Positions 18,060 through 27,262 are shown, numbered from the stretch's first letter. The stretch is 64,000 nt of DNA from Labrenzia sp. THAF82 (GCF_009363435.1 NZ_CP045354.1:6331016-6395015), one strand, 5' to 3'. Notes: generated by a model not told the origin, from the letters alone. Numbers and translations: made by a program.

Positions 18060-20809
18060 AGGGTCGGTTTTCATTTCCATTCAGTCGCCTTGTCATGGCA
18101 CTTTTCGCCATCGGATTGGTCGGCACGGGGATAGCCCTGTTCTGGGTCACCTATATGGGAAGTCTGTCGATCGCAGAATACGAAGTTGCGCGCAGCGCCA
18201 AGTCGAAGGCGACGCTGGCGCGTCTTGTTTTCAACCAACATTTGGACCAACTCGAAGGGCGCATTCGCATGGTAGCAAGCGACCCCGCGCTTCAAAACGC
18301 ACTGGCTGAAAAGGACGAAGCGGCGGCAAAGGCAATTGTGGAACAGGCATCGCAAAGCATGACCAGCGCTGTTCTCGACCTGTTGCTGATCGATCTTCCC
18401 GATGAAAATGGTTGGGTCAAAAGCAGCCTCGGCCTGATCGACCTAACGGATCAGTTGCCTTTCGATGTTCGTCAGGCCATGCCTCCCGATATCTGGATCA
18501 CCTATTCCAACCACCATACTGACCCGATGGAAGTTACGGCTGCCTTGTCGATCCTGGTGATCGATCCGGATACGGGGCAACTTCTTGGCCGGGTCTTTGG
18601 AGGCACGTCGGTCACCAGTTCATTTTCGCTTCCAGGTGTGCTTGCCAAGAACCTGCAGGTCGATGACATTTCATTCGCTCATGACGATCACATCGTTGCC
18701 GGCATCGGTGAGCTGATGAGCGACACACTGCATCACAGGGTGACCACCGGATCAGAGGACGTTCAGTACCTACTTGAAAATGATCAGCTTTTCGTCATTG
18801 CGCCCCTAATCGCCGATCTTGACGGACACATGTTGTCCGCCATTATCAAGCAGCCGATTGATACGCTCAAGAATGTCAAGGCAACCTATAGCCAGCTGTT
18901 CCTACCGTTTCTCGTCTATACCCTTTTGCTGGCGCTGTGTGCGGCGCTGCTGGTCAACAGGATAACCAGCGCCGGCCTCGGCCGGCTGATGCGGTATGCC
19001 ATGAATTTGCGTCAGGATCGCCTGGTTTCCGCTCCTCAGGCCGGACTGATTTCCGAGTTCAACAAACTGTCAGCAATGTTCCAGACGGCCTTTGAAACAG
19101 TCAGGAACAGGGATGCCCAGTTCAAGGACATGATCGACGGTTCGCTGCACGGCGTTTTGGTGCATTCCAACCGGCGCGTCCTATATGTAAATGACGCTCT
19201 CCTGAAGATGCTCGGGTATGAGCCCGGCACGTCCGAACAGCTGGTGGGAACACCCCTTCTGACGTTTTATGCACCTGAAGAACATGACCGCTTGCGCAGT
19301 TATCTGAAGATGCGTGGAAGCGGCGGCGCGCCACGCGTATATGATGTCAAAGGGCAACATAGAGACGGGCACACAGTCTGGTTCGAACAGCACGTTCGTC
19401 TCACAGAATGGCGCGGCGAGAACGCCCTTTATGTAACGATCACGGATATCAGTGAGCGCAAACGTCAGGAAGAACTGGCAACCAAGAATGCCAATTTTGA
19501 CATTCTGACCGGATTGCCCAACCGACGCCTTCTTCTGGACCGGTTGCGGCAAAGCTTGCAGCGTAACCGGCATGACGGCGTTCTGACAGCATTGATGATC
19601 CTCGATATCGATCGCTTCAAGATGGTCAATGAGACCTATGGACCGAAGGCGGGCGACCGGGTGATCGAAAGCGTTGCCTCCCGGCTAACACAGACAATGG
19701 GACCGGACCAGACAGTTGCGCGCATGGGCGGCGACGAGTTCGCCATTATCCTGTCCGACCCTGAGGACCGCTGGGAAATCGAAAGGATTGCAAAGGAGAT
19801 CCTGACCGATATCAGTGACCCGATTGAACTTGAAGACGGCACCCGCGTCGTGCTGTCAGGCAGCCTTGGCATTACGCTTGCGCCAAATGACGGTGACGAT
19901 GACGAAGTCCTGCTGTTACAGGCCGATACCAGCATGCACCAGGCAAAGGCAGAGAGCGGCACCAGTTACAGGTTCTTTGCCACCCGGATGAATGAACAGA
20001 CAGCTCGTGCTGGTCTTGTGGAAGCGTCATTGCGGCGTGCAATTGAAAGTGACGAGCTGCACCTCAATTACCAACCGATTGTTGACTTTGCCTCGAACAA
20101 GGTCGTTGGCTGTGAAGCGCTGGCACGCTGGACGGACGACAAGCTGGGCGTCGTTCCACCGACAGAGTTCATTCAGGTGGCCGAAGAATGCGGTCTCATC
20201 GTTCCCCTTGGCGAGTGGGTGCTCCGGGAAGCCTGCACTTTCTTTCAGTCCTGCAATCGCAATGGAATGAAGCTGGAAAGCATCAGTGTGAACATCTCAC
20301 CACGCCAATGCCGTGAAGAGGACTTCCTGACCCGACTTCGCGACATACTCCATGACACCGACATGGATCCTGCACATCTGTGTCTGGAAATAACCGAAAG
20401 CGTGATGTTTGACGATCAGCGAACCAACCCGGTGGAGATCCTGACCGCGATCAGCTCGCTGGGAATAAGGATATCCCTTGATGATTTCGGAACCGGCTAT
20501 TCCTCGCTCAGCTATCTGAAACGCCTGCCGATAGACACGCTGAAGGTGGACCGCGCCTTCGTTATGGACCTAGAGCAGGACCAGGACGATCAGGCGCTTG
20601 TCCAGGCCATCATTTCTATGGCGCGTTCACTTGGGATCAACGTGGTCTGCGAGGGGGCTGAAACGCTGGAACAGTGTGATCTGATCCTGTCATTCGGTTG
20701 CCAGCTGATCCAGGGATACCATTTCGCCCGGCCAATGGTCGGTGTCGATTTTCACGGATATCTCGTCAATATGAACGGGACTGATCAGGTCGCAGCCGAG
20801 GCCGGTTGA
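18056..20809 (+). CDS. Membrane sensor with PAS, GGDEF and EAL domains
   Basis: A 917-residue c-di-GMP enzyme. The TTG start is supported by GGAGAG six bases upstream. Order: TM1 (about 12-33), a 240-residue periplasmic sensor, TM2 (LFLPFLVYTLLLALCAALLV), PAS (about 350-470), GGDEF with RMGGDEF near 557, EAL with CEALARW near 686. The I-site Arg is missing (MGPD in place of RxxD), so product inhibition of the cyclase is not expected. EAL residues look complete: VNISPRQC, LEITES, DDFGTGYSSL, LKVDRAF, CEGAET, QGYHFARP. Phosphodiesterase activity is therefore likely; net direction is unknown. Confidence 0.92.
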   Translation: MKGRFSFPFSRLVMALFAIGLVGTGIALFWVTYMGSLSIAEYEVARSAKSKATLARLVFNQHLDQLEGRIRMVASDPALQNALAEKDEAAAKAIVEQASQSMTSAVLDLLLIDLPDENGWVKSSLGLIDLTDQLPFDVRQAMPPDIWITYSNHHTDPMEVTAALSILVIDPDTGQLLGRVFGGTSVTSSFSLPGVLAKNLQVDDISFAHDDHIVAGIGELMSDTLHHRVTTGSEDVQYLLENDQLFVIAPLIADLDGHMLSAIIKQPIDTLKNVKATYSQLFLPFLVYTLLLALCAALLVNRITSAGLGRLMRYAMNLRQDRLVSAPQAGLISEFNKLSAMFQTAFETVRNRDAQFKDMIDGSLHGVLVHSNRRVLYVNDALLKMLGYEPGTSEQLVGTPLLTFYAPEEHDRLRSYLKMRGSGGAPRVYDVKGQHRDGHTVWFEQHVRLTEWRGENALYVTITDISERKRQEELATKNANFDILTGLPNRRLLLDRLRQSLQRNRHDGVLTALMILDIDRFKMVNETYGPKAGDRVIESVASRLTQTMGPDQTVARMGGDEFAIILSDPEDRWEIERIAKEILTDISDPIELEDGTRVVLSGSLGITLAPNDGDDDEVLLLQADTSMHQAKAESGTSYRFFATRMNEQTARAGLVEASLRRAIESDELHLNYQPIVDFASNKVVGCEALARWTDDKLGVVPPTEFIQVAEECGLIVPLGEWVLREACTFFQSCNRNGMKLESISVNISPRQCREEDFLTRLRDILHDTDMDPAHLCLEITESVMFDDQRTNPVEILTAISSLGIRISLDDFGTGYSSLSYLKRLPIDTLKVDRAFVMDLEQDQDDQALVQAIISMARSLGINVVCEGAETLEQCDLILSFGCQLIQGYHFARPMVGVDFHGYLVNMNGTDQVAAEAG

Positions 20810-20839
20810 TCACACCGAGCAAAAATTCATCAGGCAGAC

Positions 20840-20865
20840 AAAAAACGGGGGCCGAACGGCCCCCG
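20840..20865 (-). terminator. Rho-independent terminator of pnp
   Basis: Perfect 8-bp stem CGGGGGCC / GGCCCCCG (20846-20853 with 20858-20865), loop GAAC, followed on the minus strand by TTTTTTG. Lies just past the pnp stop; it may also slow convergent transcripts from the GGDEF-EAL gene. Confidence 0.85.
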
Positions 20866-20893
20866 CTTCTACTATTCAAGCTTTCAAGAAGGC

Positions 20894-23023
20894 TTATTCA
20901 GCTTCTTCTTTCTTCTCGATTTCCTTGCCGGTCTCCTGGTCAACGACTTTCATGGACAGGCGAACCTTGCCACGCTCGTCAAAGCCCATCAGCTTGACCC
21001 AGACCTTGTCGCCTTCCTTGACCACATCGGTGACCTTGCCGACTTTTCTCGGAGCAAGCTGGGAAATGTGAACCAGGCCGTCTTTGGCGCCGAAGAAGTT
21101 CACAAATGCGCCGAAATCAACGCATTTCACGACAGTGCCTTCGTAAATCACACCGACTTCCGGTTCAGCGGCTATGGAGTTGATCCAGTTGACGGCTGCC
21201 TTGATGGCCTTGCCATCGGAAGAAGCAATCTTGACGGTGCCATCGTCTTCGATGTTGACCTTCGCACCGGTCTTTTCAACGATTTCACGGATGACCTTGC
21301 CGCCGGAACCGATGACTTCACGGATCTTGTCGACCGGGATCTTCATCACTTCAATGCGCGGTGCGTGCTCGCCGAGCTCTGACCGGGCTTCCGTGATGGC
21401 GTTGGACATCTCGCCAAGGATATGAATACGACCGTCCTTGGCCTGCGCCAGGGCAACTTTCATGATCTCTTCGGTGATGCCGTCGATCTTGATGTCCATC
21501 TGCAGGGAAGTGATGCCCTGTTCGGAACCGGCAACCTTGAAGTCCATGTCGCCAAGGTGATCTTCATCACCGAGAATGTCAGACAGAACAGCGAAGCGAT
21601 CGCCTTCCTTGATCAGACCCATTGCGATGCCCGCAACAGGTGACTTGAGCGGCACGCCTGCATCCATCATCGCAAGGGATGTACCGCAAACGGTTGCCAT
21701 GGACGACGAACCGTTGGATTCGGTGATCTCAGAGACAATGCGAATGGTGTACGGGAACTCATGATGCTGAGGCAGCATCGGATTGATCGCCCGCCAGGCC
21801 AGCTTGCCGTGGCCGATTTCGCGGCGTCCCGGAGAGCCCATGCGGCCGGTTTCGCCGACGGAGTAAGGCGGGAAGTTGTAGTGCAGCATGAAGTGAGACT
21901 TCACAGTGCCTTCCAACAGATCGATGAACTGCTCGTCTTCACCGGTGCCAAGGGTGGCAACCACCAGGCCCTGCGTTTCACCGCGGGTGAAGAGGGACGA
22001 GCCGTGTGCGCGCGGCAGGATGCCGACTTCAGAAGAAATTGCACGGACGGTCGACAGGTCACGACCATCGATACGTGAACCCGTGTCGAGAATGTTTCCA
22101 CGGACAACTTCGGCTTCCAGTTTCTTGAACTGTTCGCCCAGAACGTTGGATTCGACGGCTTCGCCCTCAGCGGCATTGGTGATCAGTGCCTCAACCACCT
22201 TGGCTTTGGCAGCGTCAACCGCATTCTTGCGTTCGGTCTTGGACGTGATCTTGTAAGCTTCGGCAACTTCACCGGCGACCATAGACTTGATTTTGGCGAG
22301 GAGCTCGGAATGGTCCGGCAAGACCAGCTCACGCGGTTCTTTGGCAGCGGTTTCAGCCAGCTTGATGATGGCGTCGATCACGGTCTGGAAACCCTTGTGA
22401 CCGAACATCACGGCACCAAGCATGGTGTCTTCGTCGAGTTCCTTGGCTTCCGATTCAACCATCAGAACTGCGTCGTTGGTGCCTGCGACAACAAGATCCA
22501 AAGACGATTCCGGCATGTCGTCAACCAGTGGGTTGAGCACGTATTCGCCGTTGATGTAGCCAACACGCGCGCCGCCGATCGGGCCCATGAACGGAACACC
22601 GGAAAGGGTGAGGGCTGCGGAAGACGCAACCATAGCCAGAATGTCCGGTGCATTTTCCAGATCGTGGGACAGAACGGTGATCACGACCTGCGTGTCGTTC
22701 TTGTAGCCATCAGCAAACAGCGGCCGGATCGGCCGGTCGATCAGGCGTGAGGTCAGAGTTTCGTGCTCAGATGGGCGGCCTTCACGCTTGAAGAAGCCTC
22801 CCGGGATCTTACCAGCGGCAAATGCCTTTTCCTGGTAGTTCACCGTAAGTGGGAAAAAGTCCTGACCGGGCCTCGGTTCCTTGGCGGAAACGACTGTCGC
22901 CAGAACCTTTGTTTCACCGTAGGTCGCCATGACAGCGCCATCGGCCTGACGGGCAACCTTGCCCGTTTCGAGAATGAGCGGACGTCCGCCCCAGTCGACT
23001 TCTACACGATGAATGTCAAACAT
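20894..23023 (-). CDS. pnp: Polyribonucleotide nucleotidyltransferase (PNPase)
   Basis: Phosphorolytic 3'-5' exoribonuclease of the RNA degradosome, 709 residues. Two RNase PH domains are joined by a helical linker; then a KH domain (VIGSGGKVIREIVEKTGAKV) and an S1 domain (GVIYEGTVVKCVDFGAFVNF). ATG 23023 gives MFDIHRVEVDWGGRPL, as in relatives, with AAGGA six bases upstream; the adjacent ATG at 23026 is too close to that site. It lies downstream of rpsO, separated by the rpsO terminator and a leader of about 280 bp. Confidence 0.97.
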   Translation of the reverse strand: MFDIHRVEVDWGGRPLILETGKVARQADGAVMATYGETKVLATVVSAKEPRPGQDFFPLTVNYQEKAFAAGKIPGGFFKREGRPSEHETLTSRLIDRPIRPLFADGYKNDTQVVITVLSHDLENAPDILAMVASSAALTLSGVPFMGPIGGARVGYINGEYVLNPLVDDMPESSLDLVVAGTNDAVLMVESEAKELDEDTMLGAVMFGHKGFQTVIDAIIKLAETAAKEPRELVLPDHSELLAKIKSMVAGEVAEAYKITSKTERKNAVDAAKAKVVEALITNAAEGEAVESNVLGEQFKKLEAEVVRGNILDTGSRIDGRDLSTVRAISSEVGILPRAHGSSLFTRGETQGLVVATLGTGEDEQFIDLLEGTVKSHFMLHYNFPPYSVGETGRMGSPGRREIGHGKLAWRAINPMLPQHHEFPYTIRIVSEITESNGSSSMATVCGTSLAMMDAGVPLKSPVAGIAMGLIKEGDRFAVLSDILGDEDHLGDMDFKVAGSEQGITSLQMDIKIDGITEEIMKVALAQAKDGRIHILGEMSNAITEARSELGEHAPRIEVMKIPVDKIREVIGSGGKVIREIVEKTGAKVNIEDDGTVKIASSDGKAIKAAVNWINSIAAEPEVGVIYEGTVVKCVDFGAFVNFFGAKDGLVHISQLAPRKVGKVTDVVKEGDKVWVKLMGFDERGKVRLSMKVVDQETGKEIEKKEEAE

Positions 23024-23215
23024 CATCTGTCCTTGCAAGTTTGCCCGCTGCCGGCTGCTTTCGGTACAGCACGGCGAAACGGGCACATTCCCGGTCGGCC
23101 CCGGATGGGCCGGTTACCGGTGGACAGGCCACGGGCAAGACAACGAGCTGCTTTCGCCACTTTTGTGGAAAGAAGCCGGCAATCCTGCCCCATGACGTGT
23201 CACGAGGCTTCTATA

Positions 23216-23243
23216 GAGCGTTTATCAACAAATGGAAACGCTC
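23216..23243 (-). promoter_or_regulatory. pnp leader palindrome with promoter-like elements
   Basis: Perfect 8-bp inverted repeat GAGCGTTT / AAACGCTC with a 12-base loop. On the minus strand TTTCCA, 17 bases, then TATAGA overlap it, resembling a sigma-70 promoter for pnp. The palindrome could be an operator, or if transcribed an RNase III hairpin like the one through which PNPase controls its own mRNA in E. coli. Apart from this palindrome, the rest of 23024-23305 shows nothing clear. Confidence 0.4.
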
Positions 23244-23305
23244 AAGAGCCGATTGGTGGATCTCCCAGCGGCAATTTGTACATCTGTGCCTGCCGAAGGT
23301 GTCTC

Positions 23306-23343
23306 CAAAGAAAAACGCGGCGGGAATTCACCCCACCGCGTTT
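23306..23343 (-). terminator. Rho-independent terminator of rpsO
   Basis: Stem AAACGCGG / CCGCGTTT extended by GGG / CCC past one mismatch (23313-23324 with 23332-23343), followed by TTTTTCTTTGG on the minus strand. It separates rpsO from pnp. Confidence 0.8.
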
Positions 23344-23359
23344 ACCGAATTCAGTCTTC

Positions 23360-23629
23360 TTAGCGACGAATGCCAAGACGCTCGATGAGCGACTTGTAAC
23401 GCTCTTCGCTTTTGCCGCGCGTGTAGTCCAGAAGAGACCGGCGCTGCGCAACCATCTTCAGAAGGCCGCGGCGGGAATGGTTGTCCTTGCCATGGTCCTT
23501 GAAGTGTTCGGTCAGGTTGTTGATCCGTTCTGTAAGGATTGCAACCTGGACCTCCGGAGACCCGGTGTCGCCTTCTTTGGTTGCGAATTCCTTCATGAGC
23601 TCAGCTTTGCGCTCTGCAGTAATCGACAT
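23360..23629 (-). CDS. rpsO: 30S ribosomal protein S15
   Basis: Primary 16S rRNA-binding protein of the small subunit platform. 89 residues, full length. Family core: TGSPEVQVAILTERINNLTEH, then HSRRGLLKMVAQRRSLLDY and the C-terminal YKSLIERLGIRR. AAAGGAAAGAGCG precedes the ATG. It has its own terminator and a leader of up to 300 bp, so the usual truB-rpsO continuity is broken here. Confidence 0.98.
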   Translation of the reverse strand: MSITAERKAELMKEFATKEGDTGSPEVQVAILTERINNLTEHFKDHGKDNHSRRGLLKMVAQRRSLLDYTRGKSEERYKSLIERLGIRR

Positions 23630-23930
23630 CGCTCTTTCCTTTCAAAGAGTGGTGGTCCGTTGACCGGACACGTTGAACTGCCGGAAACCGGCCTGATCCG
23701 AATGTCTCCAGAGCCGAGATGTCGTTCAGCAAAGGATCCTTTCGGACGAATTGAGCCTTAGTACTCAATGGCGGCGGTATATGGCAGAAAACCGCCAGGA
23801 AATCCAGAGTTTTCTTTTCCTGTAAGTCAGGTGCCAGGTTGTGATTTTCCAAGACTGCGGACAGCTTCTTTTTGAGGTGTCGCGGTTGCGCCACCGGCCA
23901 ACGCCGATTGGTGAGCCCAGGTATCGCTAT
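23630..23930 (-). other. rpsO leader and promoter region
   Basis: About 300 bp without a gene, between the HxlR stop and rpsO. Two short inverted repeats, ATTGAG / CTCAAT (23750-23755 with 23764-23769) and GGCGGT / ACCGCC (23773-23778 with 23791-23796), may be part of an mRNA leader for S15 autoregulation or of the promoter. No sigma-70 pair is convincing. Confidence 0.4.
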
Positions 23931-24263
23931 TCAGCTCGCACCATTCGCTTCGCCCCAAGATTTCATTGCTTCAACAACCGGCAAGATCGATGTGCCCAGG
24001 TCCGTCAGCGCATAGTCGACACGTGGCGGAACTTCGGGAAAGACGGTTCGGGAAATCATTCCGTCCGATTCCAGCTCTCGCAATTGTTTGGTCAGCATTT
24101 GTTTGGTGATATTCGGGACTGCTCGCTGCATAGCGCCAAACCTGTTTATCCCATTGAAAATGCAGAACAGAATGACCGGTTTCCACTTGCCTCCGATCTT
24201 CGACAGGCAATAGGTCACCGGACAACCGGATTGCGGATCTGGAGTCATTGGTATGATTATCAT
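23931..24263 (-). CDS. HxlR-family transcriptional regulator
   Basis: A 110-residue winged-helix regulator of the HxlR/YodB/HypR type. It shows the family Cys near the N-terminus (SGCPVTYCLSKIGGKWKP) and the wing region ELESDGMISRTVFPEVPP with VDYALTD. Family members often sense electrophiles or disulfide stress through that Cys. It is divergent from the secreted-protein/PAP2 pair with 84 bp between starts, so it probably regulates that pair. ATG 24263 is used; ATG 24248 (MTPDPQ) is an alternative, neither with a strong Shine-Dalgarno. Confidence 0.92.
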   Translation of the reverse strand: MIIIPMTPDPQSGCPVTYCLSKIGGKWKPVILFCIFNGINRFGAMQRAVPNITKQMLTKQLRELESDGMISRTVFPEVPPRVDYALTDLGTSILPVVEAMKSWGEANGAS

Positions 24264-24347
24264 GACTATCTCACAAAATAATGACTAGTTGCCACTAACT
24301 CACTTATGCTCATACTCGGTTGTCATCGTCAAATCTTGGAGATGACC

Positions 24348-25010
24348 ATGGCTTTCCGAAACCTTTGCCTTCTGGCCATTCTGTCCGGGCTACCCTTACC
24401 GGCATTTGCCAACGACACTTCGCTGGATGGTCTAAAACGCCGTATCATTGGTACCTGGTCATCCATATCCTGTGAGTTAAGGCCGCAGCAGAACCTGCAA
24501 GACCCAGGTCTTGCGCCAACTTCCACATATCTCAGACGGGAGTTTTCCTTTGATGCCGACGGCAAGTTTGCTGCCATTATTACTGTTTTCGCGGACGCTG
24601 GCTGCAAAAGCCCAGCCATTGCATTCGACTTCGCCGGAAGTCTAGTTTGGCATGACGCAAATCCTGCGGTCGAAGGCGCTTGGTCTCAGGATTATGTGAT
24701 TGACCGGAAACTTGAACTCACCGTTTTAGCGCCACCGATGGCAGCCCAACTGAACCAACTGCCTCAGGCCGCCTGCGGCACTGGGGCTTTCGTTGTCGGT
24801 GAACGCCGTGACATTCTTGGAAAGCCCTGCGTCCTTCTGAAATATGTTGAAGGCAGCAAGCATGTGGTCGACCACGATCTTCTATACGTGCGCGAAGACA
24901 CACCGAACATGCTGTTCATGGGCGCAAAACACGTCGATGGAACCGGGTTCTATTTCCCTGAAAACAGGCCTCTTGTCGGCCTCCAACAACCGATGATCAA
25001 ACTCAAATGA
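24348..25010 (+). CDS. Secreted protein resembling APCDD1-domain proteins
   Basis: A 220-residue protein with a signal peptide (AFRNLCLLAILSGLPLPAFA) cleaved after AFA. ATG 24348 has TTGGAG seven bases upstream, better than the in-frame ATG at 24306. After the signal the sequence reads IIGTWSSISCELRP, then YLRREFSFDADGKF and FADAGCKSP: the spacing GTW...CE.RP...L.R.F.F..DG.F...D..C..P recalls the APCDD1 domain. A second Cys pair lies near QAACGTG and GKPCVLL. The similarity is from memory and needs a profile search. Stop overlaps the PAP2 start (ATGA). Confidence 0.6.
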   Translation: MAFRNLCLLAILSGLPLPAFANDTSLDGLKRRIIGTWSSISCELRPQQNLQDPGLAPTSTYLRREFSFDADGKFAAIITVFADAGCKSPAIAFDFAGSLVWHDANPAVEGAWSQDYVIDRKLELTVLAPPMAAQLNQLPQAACGTGAFVVGERRDILGKPCVLLKYVEGSKHVVDHDLLYVREDTPNMLFMGAKHVDGTGFYFPENRPLVGLQQPMIKLK

Positions 25011-25681
25011 CTGTAGCTGCTGGCTTGGCAACCGACATTCTGCGAGGTGTCTTAAGGGAAGTCATGACTTTGCGGGTGTATCTGACCTGCCTTGTTGCAG
25101 CCGGTGTGACTTTCCTTCTCGCACAGCTTGGCATTGATGCAGCCATCAATGATCTTGCGCGCCTGCAGGAACCGAACACGTCTCTGTTTTGGTCTGCATT
25201 TCCGATGCTTGCCGGCCTCGTAATGCCACTGCTCGTGCCTGCTGTTTTGGTGTTCACGGGCGAAACGAAGCTTGCGAAGACGACATTTACAGCATTCTCG
25301 GCAACGCTCATTATCGTCTCGATTCTCAAAGGGGTGAGCTCCCGGGTTCACCCGGAAGCCATTCATCCAATTGGCACACTGGCCAAGTCACAAGTTTTTC
25401 GGTTCGGCGTTCTGGAAAGCGGATTTTCCAGCCTGATCGAAGGCTGGCCGTCGGGCCACACCGCAACAAATGGTGCTGTTGCATTGGTTCTGGCCTGGTC
25501 CACGCCGTATCGCTGGTTGGCGCTATGTGCCTGGGGCTGGTTTGTCTGGGTCGCGTCTGCAACTGTGTTTGGCATCAACGGCGATGTTCACTGGCTGTCG
25601 GACACGATTGCCGGCCTGCTGATCGCGTCAACCGTTGCGCTTCAGATAAATTCAAAAACCGGGAAACCTCGCGAACAATGA
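25007..25681 (+). CDS. PAP2-family membrane phosphatase
   Basis: A 224-residue integral membrane protein with five or six helices. PAP2 motifs: motif 1 LKGVSSRVHP (degenerate, with HP for RP), motif 2 WPSGHTATN, motif 3 GDVHWLSDTIAG with the catalytic His but without the usual SR pair. The family dephosphorylates lipid phosphates such as undecaprenyl diphosphate or phosphatidic acid in the inner membrane; the changes in motifs 1 and 3 make the substrate uncertain. Overlaps the upstream gene by four bases (ATGA) and is convergent with truB. Confidence 0.85.
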   Translation: MTVAAGLATDILRGVLREVMTLRVYLTCLVAAGVTFLLAQLGIDAAINDLARLQEPNTSLFWSAFPMLAGLVMPLLVPAVLVFTGETKLAKTTFTAFSATLIIVSILKGVSSRVHPEAIHPIGTLAKSQVFRFGVLESGFSSLIEGWPSGHTATNGAVALVLAWSTPYRWLALCAWGWFVWVASATVFGINGDVHWLSDTIAGLLIASTVALQINSKTGKPREQ

Positions 25682-25709
25682 CGGGTTACCATAAAGTCCG
25701 TTCAAGGGA

Positions 25710-26654
25710 TCACAAATGAAACACACGGGTCGGCTGAAAACGGCCTTTTTCAATCGTGCCGATCGCGACGGGCACGTCAGCGAGGCTGGCAAAGGCAACG
25801 TCCGTGTTCAGCGGAGCGTCCCGGCCGCGCAGGATAATTGCCATTCCTTTGCGGATCTTCGCTGCATCGTCGAGTGAGACCGAGACCTCAACCAGTTCAT
25901 CCATTGCGTCGCGGACCGGCAGAACAAATTCCGCGACAAGTTCCTGAACATCTTCGCTGTCTTGCAAATCCTCGGCCGCTTCCAGGATCTCGTCGAACTT
26001 GATCAGATCGCCTTCCCCAAAGGGGCCGACAAGCAACCGGCGCAATTCCGTGACATGCCCACGCGTGCCCAGCCTGCGGCCAAGATCCCTTGCGAGCGCG
26101 CGTACATAGGTTCCTTTGCCACACTCAGCCTCGAAAATTGCGCGGTTATCATCCCGGCAGCTGACAAGATCGAGACGGTGAACATCAATCGGTCGTGCCT
26201 CCAACGCGACAGCCTCACCTTCACGCGCCAGATCATAGGCCCGTTCACCGGCCACCTTGATTGCCGAGAATTTAGGTGGGACCTGCATGATCGTTCCGGT
26301 AAATTCGCTAAGGACAGCAGCAATCGCATCCTCGGTCGGCCGAACGTCAGATGAGGCAATAACCTCGCCTTCGGTATCGTCAGTGTCGGTTTCAGCGCCC
26401 CAGGTCACTTCAAATCGATAGACCTTGCGGCCATCCATCACAAATGGAACCGTCTTCGTGGCTTCACCAAACGCAACGGGCAATAGACCGGAAGCCCTTG
26501 GATCCAAAGTGCCTGCGTGACCCACTTTTTGCGGCGAGAAGATGCGTTTTATCTTACCCAGCGCCTCGTTGGAGGTGATGCCGTAGGGCTTGTCCAGGAC
26601 CAGCCAGCCATTGATGGCATTCTTTTTTCTTTTGACTTGTTTTTGCCGTGCCAT
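25710..26654 (-). CDS. truB: tRNA pseudouridine(55) synthase
   Basis: Isomerises U55 in the T-loop of tRNAs. The catalytic Asp is near residue 51 in GHAGTLDPRASGLLP; the KPxGxTS-like motif is DKPYGITSNEALG. The ATG at 26654 gives MARQKQVKRKKNAINGWLVL, a typical basic N-terminus; ATG 26669 is possible and neither has a good Shine-Dalgarno. It follows rbfA by about 100 bp on the same strand, the classical order. About 314 residues. Confidence 0.96.
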   Translation of the reverse strand: MARQKQVKRKKNAINGWLVLDKPYGITSNEALGKIKRIFSPQKVGHAGTLDPRASGLLPVAFGEATKTVPFVMDGRKVYRFEVTWGAETDTDDTEGEVIASSDVRPTEDAIAAVLSEFTGTIMQVPPKFSAIKVAGERAYDLAREGEAVALEARPIDVHRLDLVSCRDDNRAIFEAECGKGTYVRALARDLGRRLGTRGHVTELRRLLVGPFGEGDLIKFDEILEAAEDLQDSEDVQELVAEFVLPVRDAMDELVEVSVSLDDAAKIRKGMAIILRGRDAPLNTDVAFASLADVPVAIGTIEKGRFQPTRVFHL

Positions 26655-26758
26655 TTTTTGCTCTGTCATAGAAAAACGTCAAAGCCCCATGAGCACCCGT
26701 CGGTCCGAGCATGCCCGAGCCTTGAAGAGCTTCCGTCGTGACCAAAGACTGTCGGTAT

Positions 26759-27163
26759 CTAGTTGCTTTCGTCGTCCAGGTCCCGGGCAACGTCCGGAGA
26801 ATGAAGAAGTGACCCGATGCGGTCGTCATCATCAAACCGGGTGTCGAGCACAAAGCGCAAATCGGGCATGTATTTCATGGTCAGCCTGCGAGAAACCTGT
26901 CCACGAAGATACTTCGCACTGCGGTTGAGTGCCTTTTCGACATTTTCGGCATTCTTTCCACCGAGCGGCATCACCAGGCAGGTTGCCAAGCGCAGATCGG
27001 GCGTCATGCGAACTTCCGGAATCGTGACGATTACACCGTCCAACTCCGGATCTGAAAATTCACCACGCGTGAGGATGTCTGACAGTTCCTTGCGAACCGT
27101 TTCGCCTACGCGCAATTGACGCTGCGATGGGCCCCTGCTGTCCTGTCTGTGTTGCTTTGCCAT
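26759..27163 (-). CDS. rbfA: 30S ribosome-binding factor A
   Basis: Binds immature 30S subunits and helps process the 16S rRNA 5' end, important in cold. 134 residues with a KH-like core: QLRVGETVRKELSDILTRGE, VIVTIPEVRMTPDLRLATC, RLTMKYMPDLRFVLDTRFD. ATG 27163 follows AGGACC at acceptable spacing. A strong terminator lies between infB and this gene, so rbfA-truB may need read-through or a separate promoter in 27164-27262. Confidence 0.95.
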   Translation of the reverse strand: MAKQHRQDSRGPSQRQLRVGETVRKELSDILTRGEFSDPELDGVIVTIPEVRMTPDLRLATCLVMPLGGKNAENVEKALNRSAKYLRGQVSRRLTMKYMPDLRFVLDTRFDDDDRIGSLLHSPDVARDLDDESN

Positions 27164-27262
27164 TGTTCTGGTCCTATCCGCCAGTCTTCCCGGTTTGCGC
27201 TTGAATGCCGCACGATGTTCCAGGACCTGTCGCATATCCTGCGCGGTTCACGCGCTCAATTG

